Below, piece after piece: positions 63,651 through 64,000 of a stretch of DNA of 64,000 bases (its first letter is position 1; each line of letters begins with the position of its first letter). A program made the position numbers and the translations under genes. Below the pieces are notes generated by a model. It was not told the DNA's origin, searched no databases, and saw only the letters and a list, made by a program, of their open reading frames with translations. The DNA comes from an uncultured bacterium. GTDB lineage: Bacteria; Cyanobacteriota; Vampirovibrionia; Gastranaerophilales; Gastranaerophilaceae. The stretch covers positions 186,001 to 250,000 of the forward strand of contig CACYUI010000001.1 in NCBI GenBank assembly GCA_902777605.1, written 5' to 3'.

Positions 63651-64000
63651 ATGAGTAATATTGTTATTTATTCTACAAAACCTATGCCTGAGCTACAGGC
63701 AGCACTGATGAATATTGATGAAGCTGAAGTTAGAGTAGTATCAATTGATCAGATGAAAGATTACGCAATTATTAATCCTTCATTGATGATTGTTGAAAAT
63801 ATTGATATCGCAAAAGATGCTTTGATGACAAATAAATTTCCATGCCCTATCTTGTTCTTCGGACAGACAAGGAGAGATGTAACAGTTAGAGCAGAAGGTT
63901 TTGATTTTATTAAAGACCCTTCAAATACAGATGAACTTATTGTCAGAGTAAATGCACTTTTGAAAATCAAGGCAATAAAAGATAAACTTGAAACAGTTTC
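63651..64000 (+). CDS. degenerate receiver-domain protein (3' truncated by window)
   Basis: Starts MSNIVIYSTKPMPELQAAL with GAGGAAG upstream and runs off the window. The 116 visible residues have receiver-domain layout (PSLMIVENID, CPILFFGQ, GFDFIKDP, DELIVRVNALLKI). The usual phospho-acceptor Asp is replaced by Glu (VEN), so it may not be phosphorylated. An output domain probably follows outside. Confidence 0.65.
   Translation, partial: MSNIVIYSTKPMPELQAALMNIDEAEVRVVSIDQMKDYAIINPSLMIVENIDIAKDALMTNKFPCPILFFGQTRRDVTVRAEGFDFIKDPSNTDELIVRVNALLKIKAIKDKLETV

Overview
The window looks like a chromosome segment of a low-GC, Gram-negative-type bacterium from the non-photosynthetic sister lineage of Cyanobacteria (Melainabacteria/Vampirovibrionia, probably gut Gastranaerophilales). 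The placement is inferred from several signs in the sequence: an ATP synthase operon in cyanobacterial order (a, c, b', b, delta, alpha, gamma, with two different b-type subunits and no beta or epsilon), a response regulator whose C-terminus reads like RpaB/Ycf27, a Ycf46-type AAA+ protein next to DUF2997 and a Ycf35/DUF1257-like protein, LptC/LptA envelope genes, and AT-rich base composition. A database comparison would be needed to fix the species.

Layout. 1-7.5 kb: end of a 2-hydroxyglutaryl-CoA dehydratase-related gene, a large coiled-coil protein, a GH38 mannosidase-like enzyme, a lytic transglycosylase with an EF-hand-like loop, TrmFO and a 50-aa AbrB/MazE-type protein. 7.6-17.9 kb: TPR protein and GAF-GGDEF cyclase, DeoC, XRE regulator, glycine-rich membrane protein, UppP, QueD, uridine kinase-like protein, Pgk, CHASE2-GGDEF cyclase. 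17.9-23.9 kb: one operon encoding FliE, FliF, a divergent FliG-like protein, FliH and FlhA, i.e. the base and export gate of a flagellar/type III machine. 24-26.8 kb: HEAT-like protein, MgtE-N-like protein and a secreted alpha/beta-hydrolase-fold protein. 26.8-30.6 kb: an accessory island ending at tRNA-His. Three effector-like genes, one with the catalytic-residue pattern of a Ulp1-type (clan CE) cysteine protease, are separated by about 205-214-bp structured modules, each starting with a copy of the tRNA-His 3' end. 30.7-46.5 kb: RpaB-like regulator, PrmC, Na/Pi symporter, tRNA-Ser, ClpX, ClpP, a CheR-like methyltransferase, ADP-forming acyl-CoA synthetase, TopA and DprA. 46.6-57.7 kb: ATP synthase operon, Ycf46 cluster and an lptC-lptA-TPR operon. 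57.9-64 kb: small proteins, ClpB, a DegT-family aminotransferase and the start of a receiver-like gene.

How it fits together. Housekeeping genes are intact and ordinary. The accessory signal is a type III-like export operon together with scattered genes encoding proteins without Sec signals. Several share an N-terminal pattern (M-K/R/N-I-x-x-I/V-N/T ... N-F), and several share an AT-rich upstream element (AGCAAA...ATTTTTA...GTTTT). The protease-like gene and its two neighbours sit in the tRNA-His cassette array. A working hypothesis is that this is an effector or surface-protein repertoire exported by the FliEFGH-FlhA machine and diversified through tRNA-anchored cassettes. The structures and motifs are visible in the sequence; secretion and mobility are inference.
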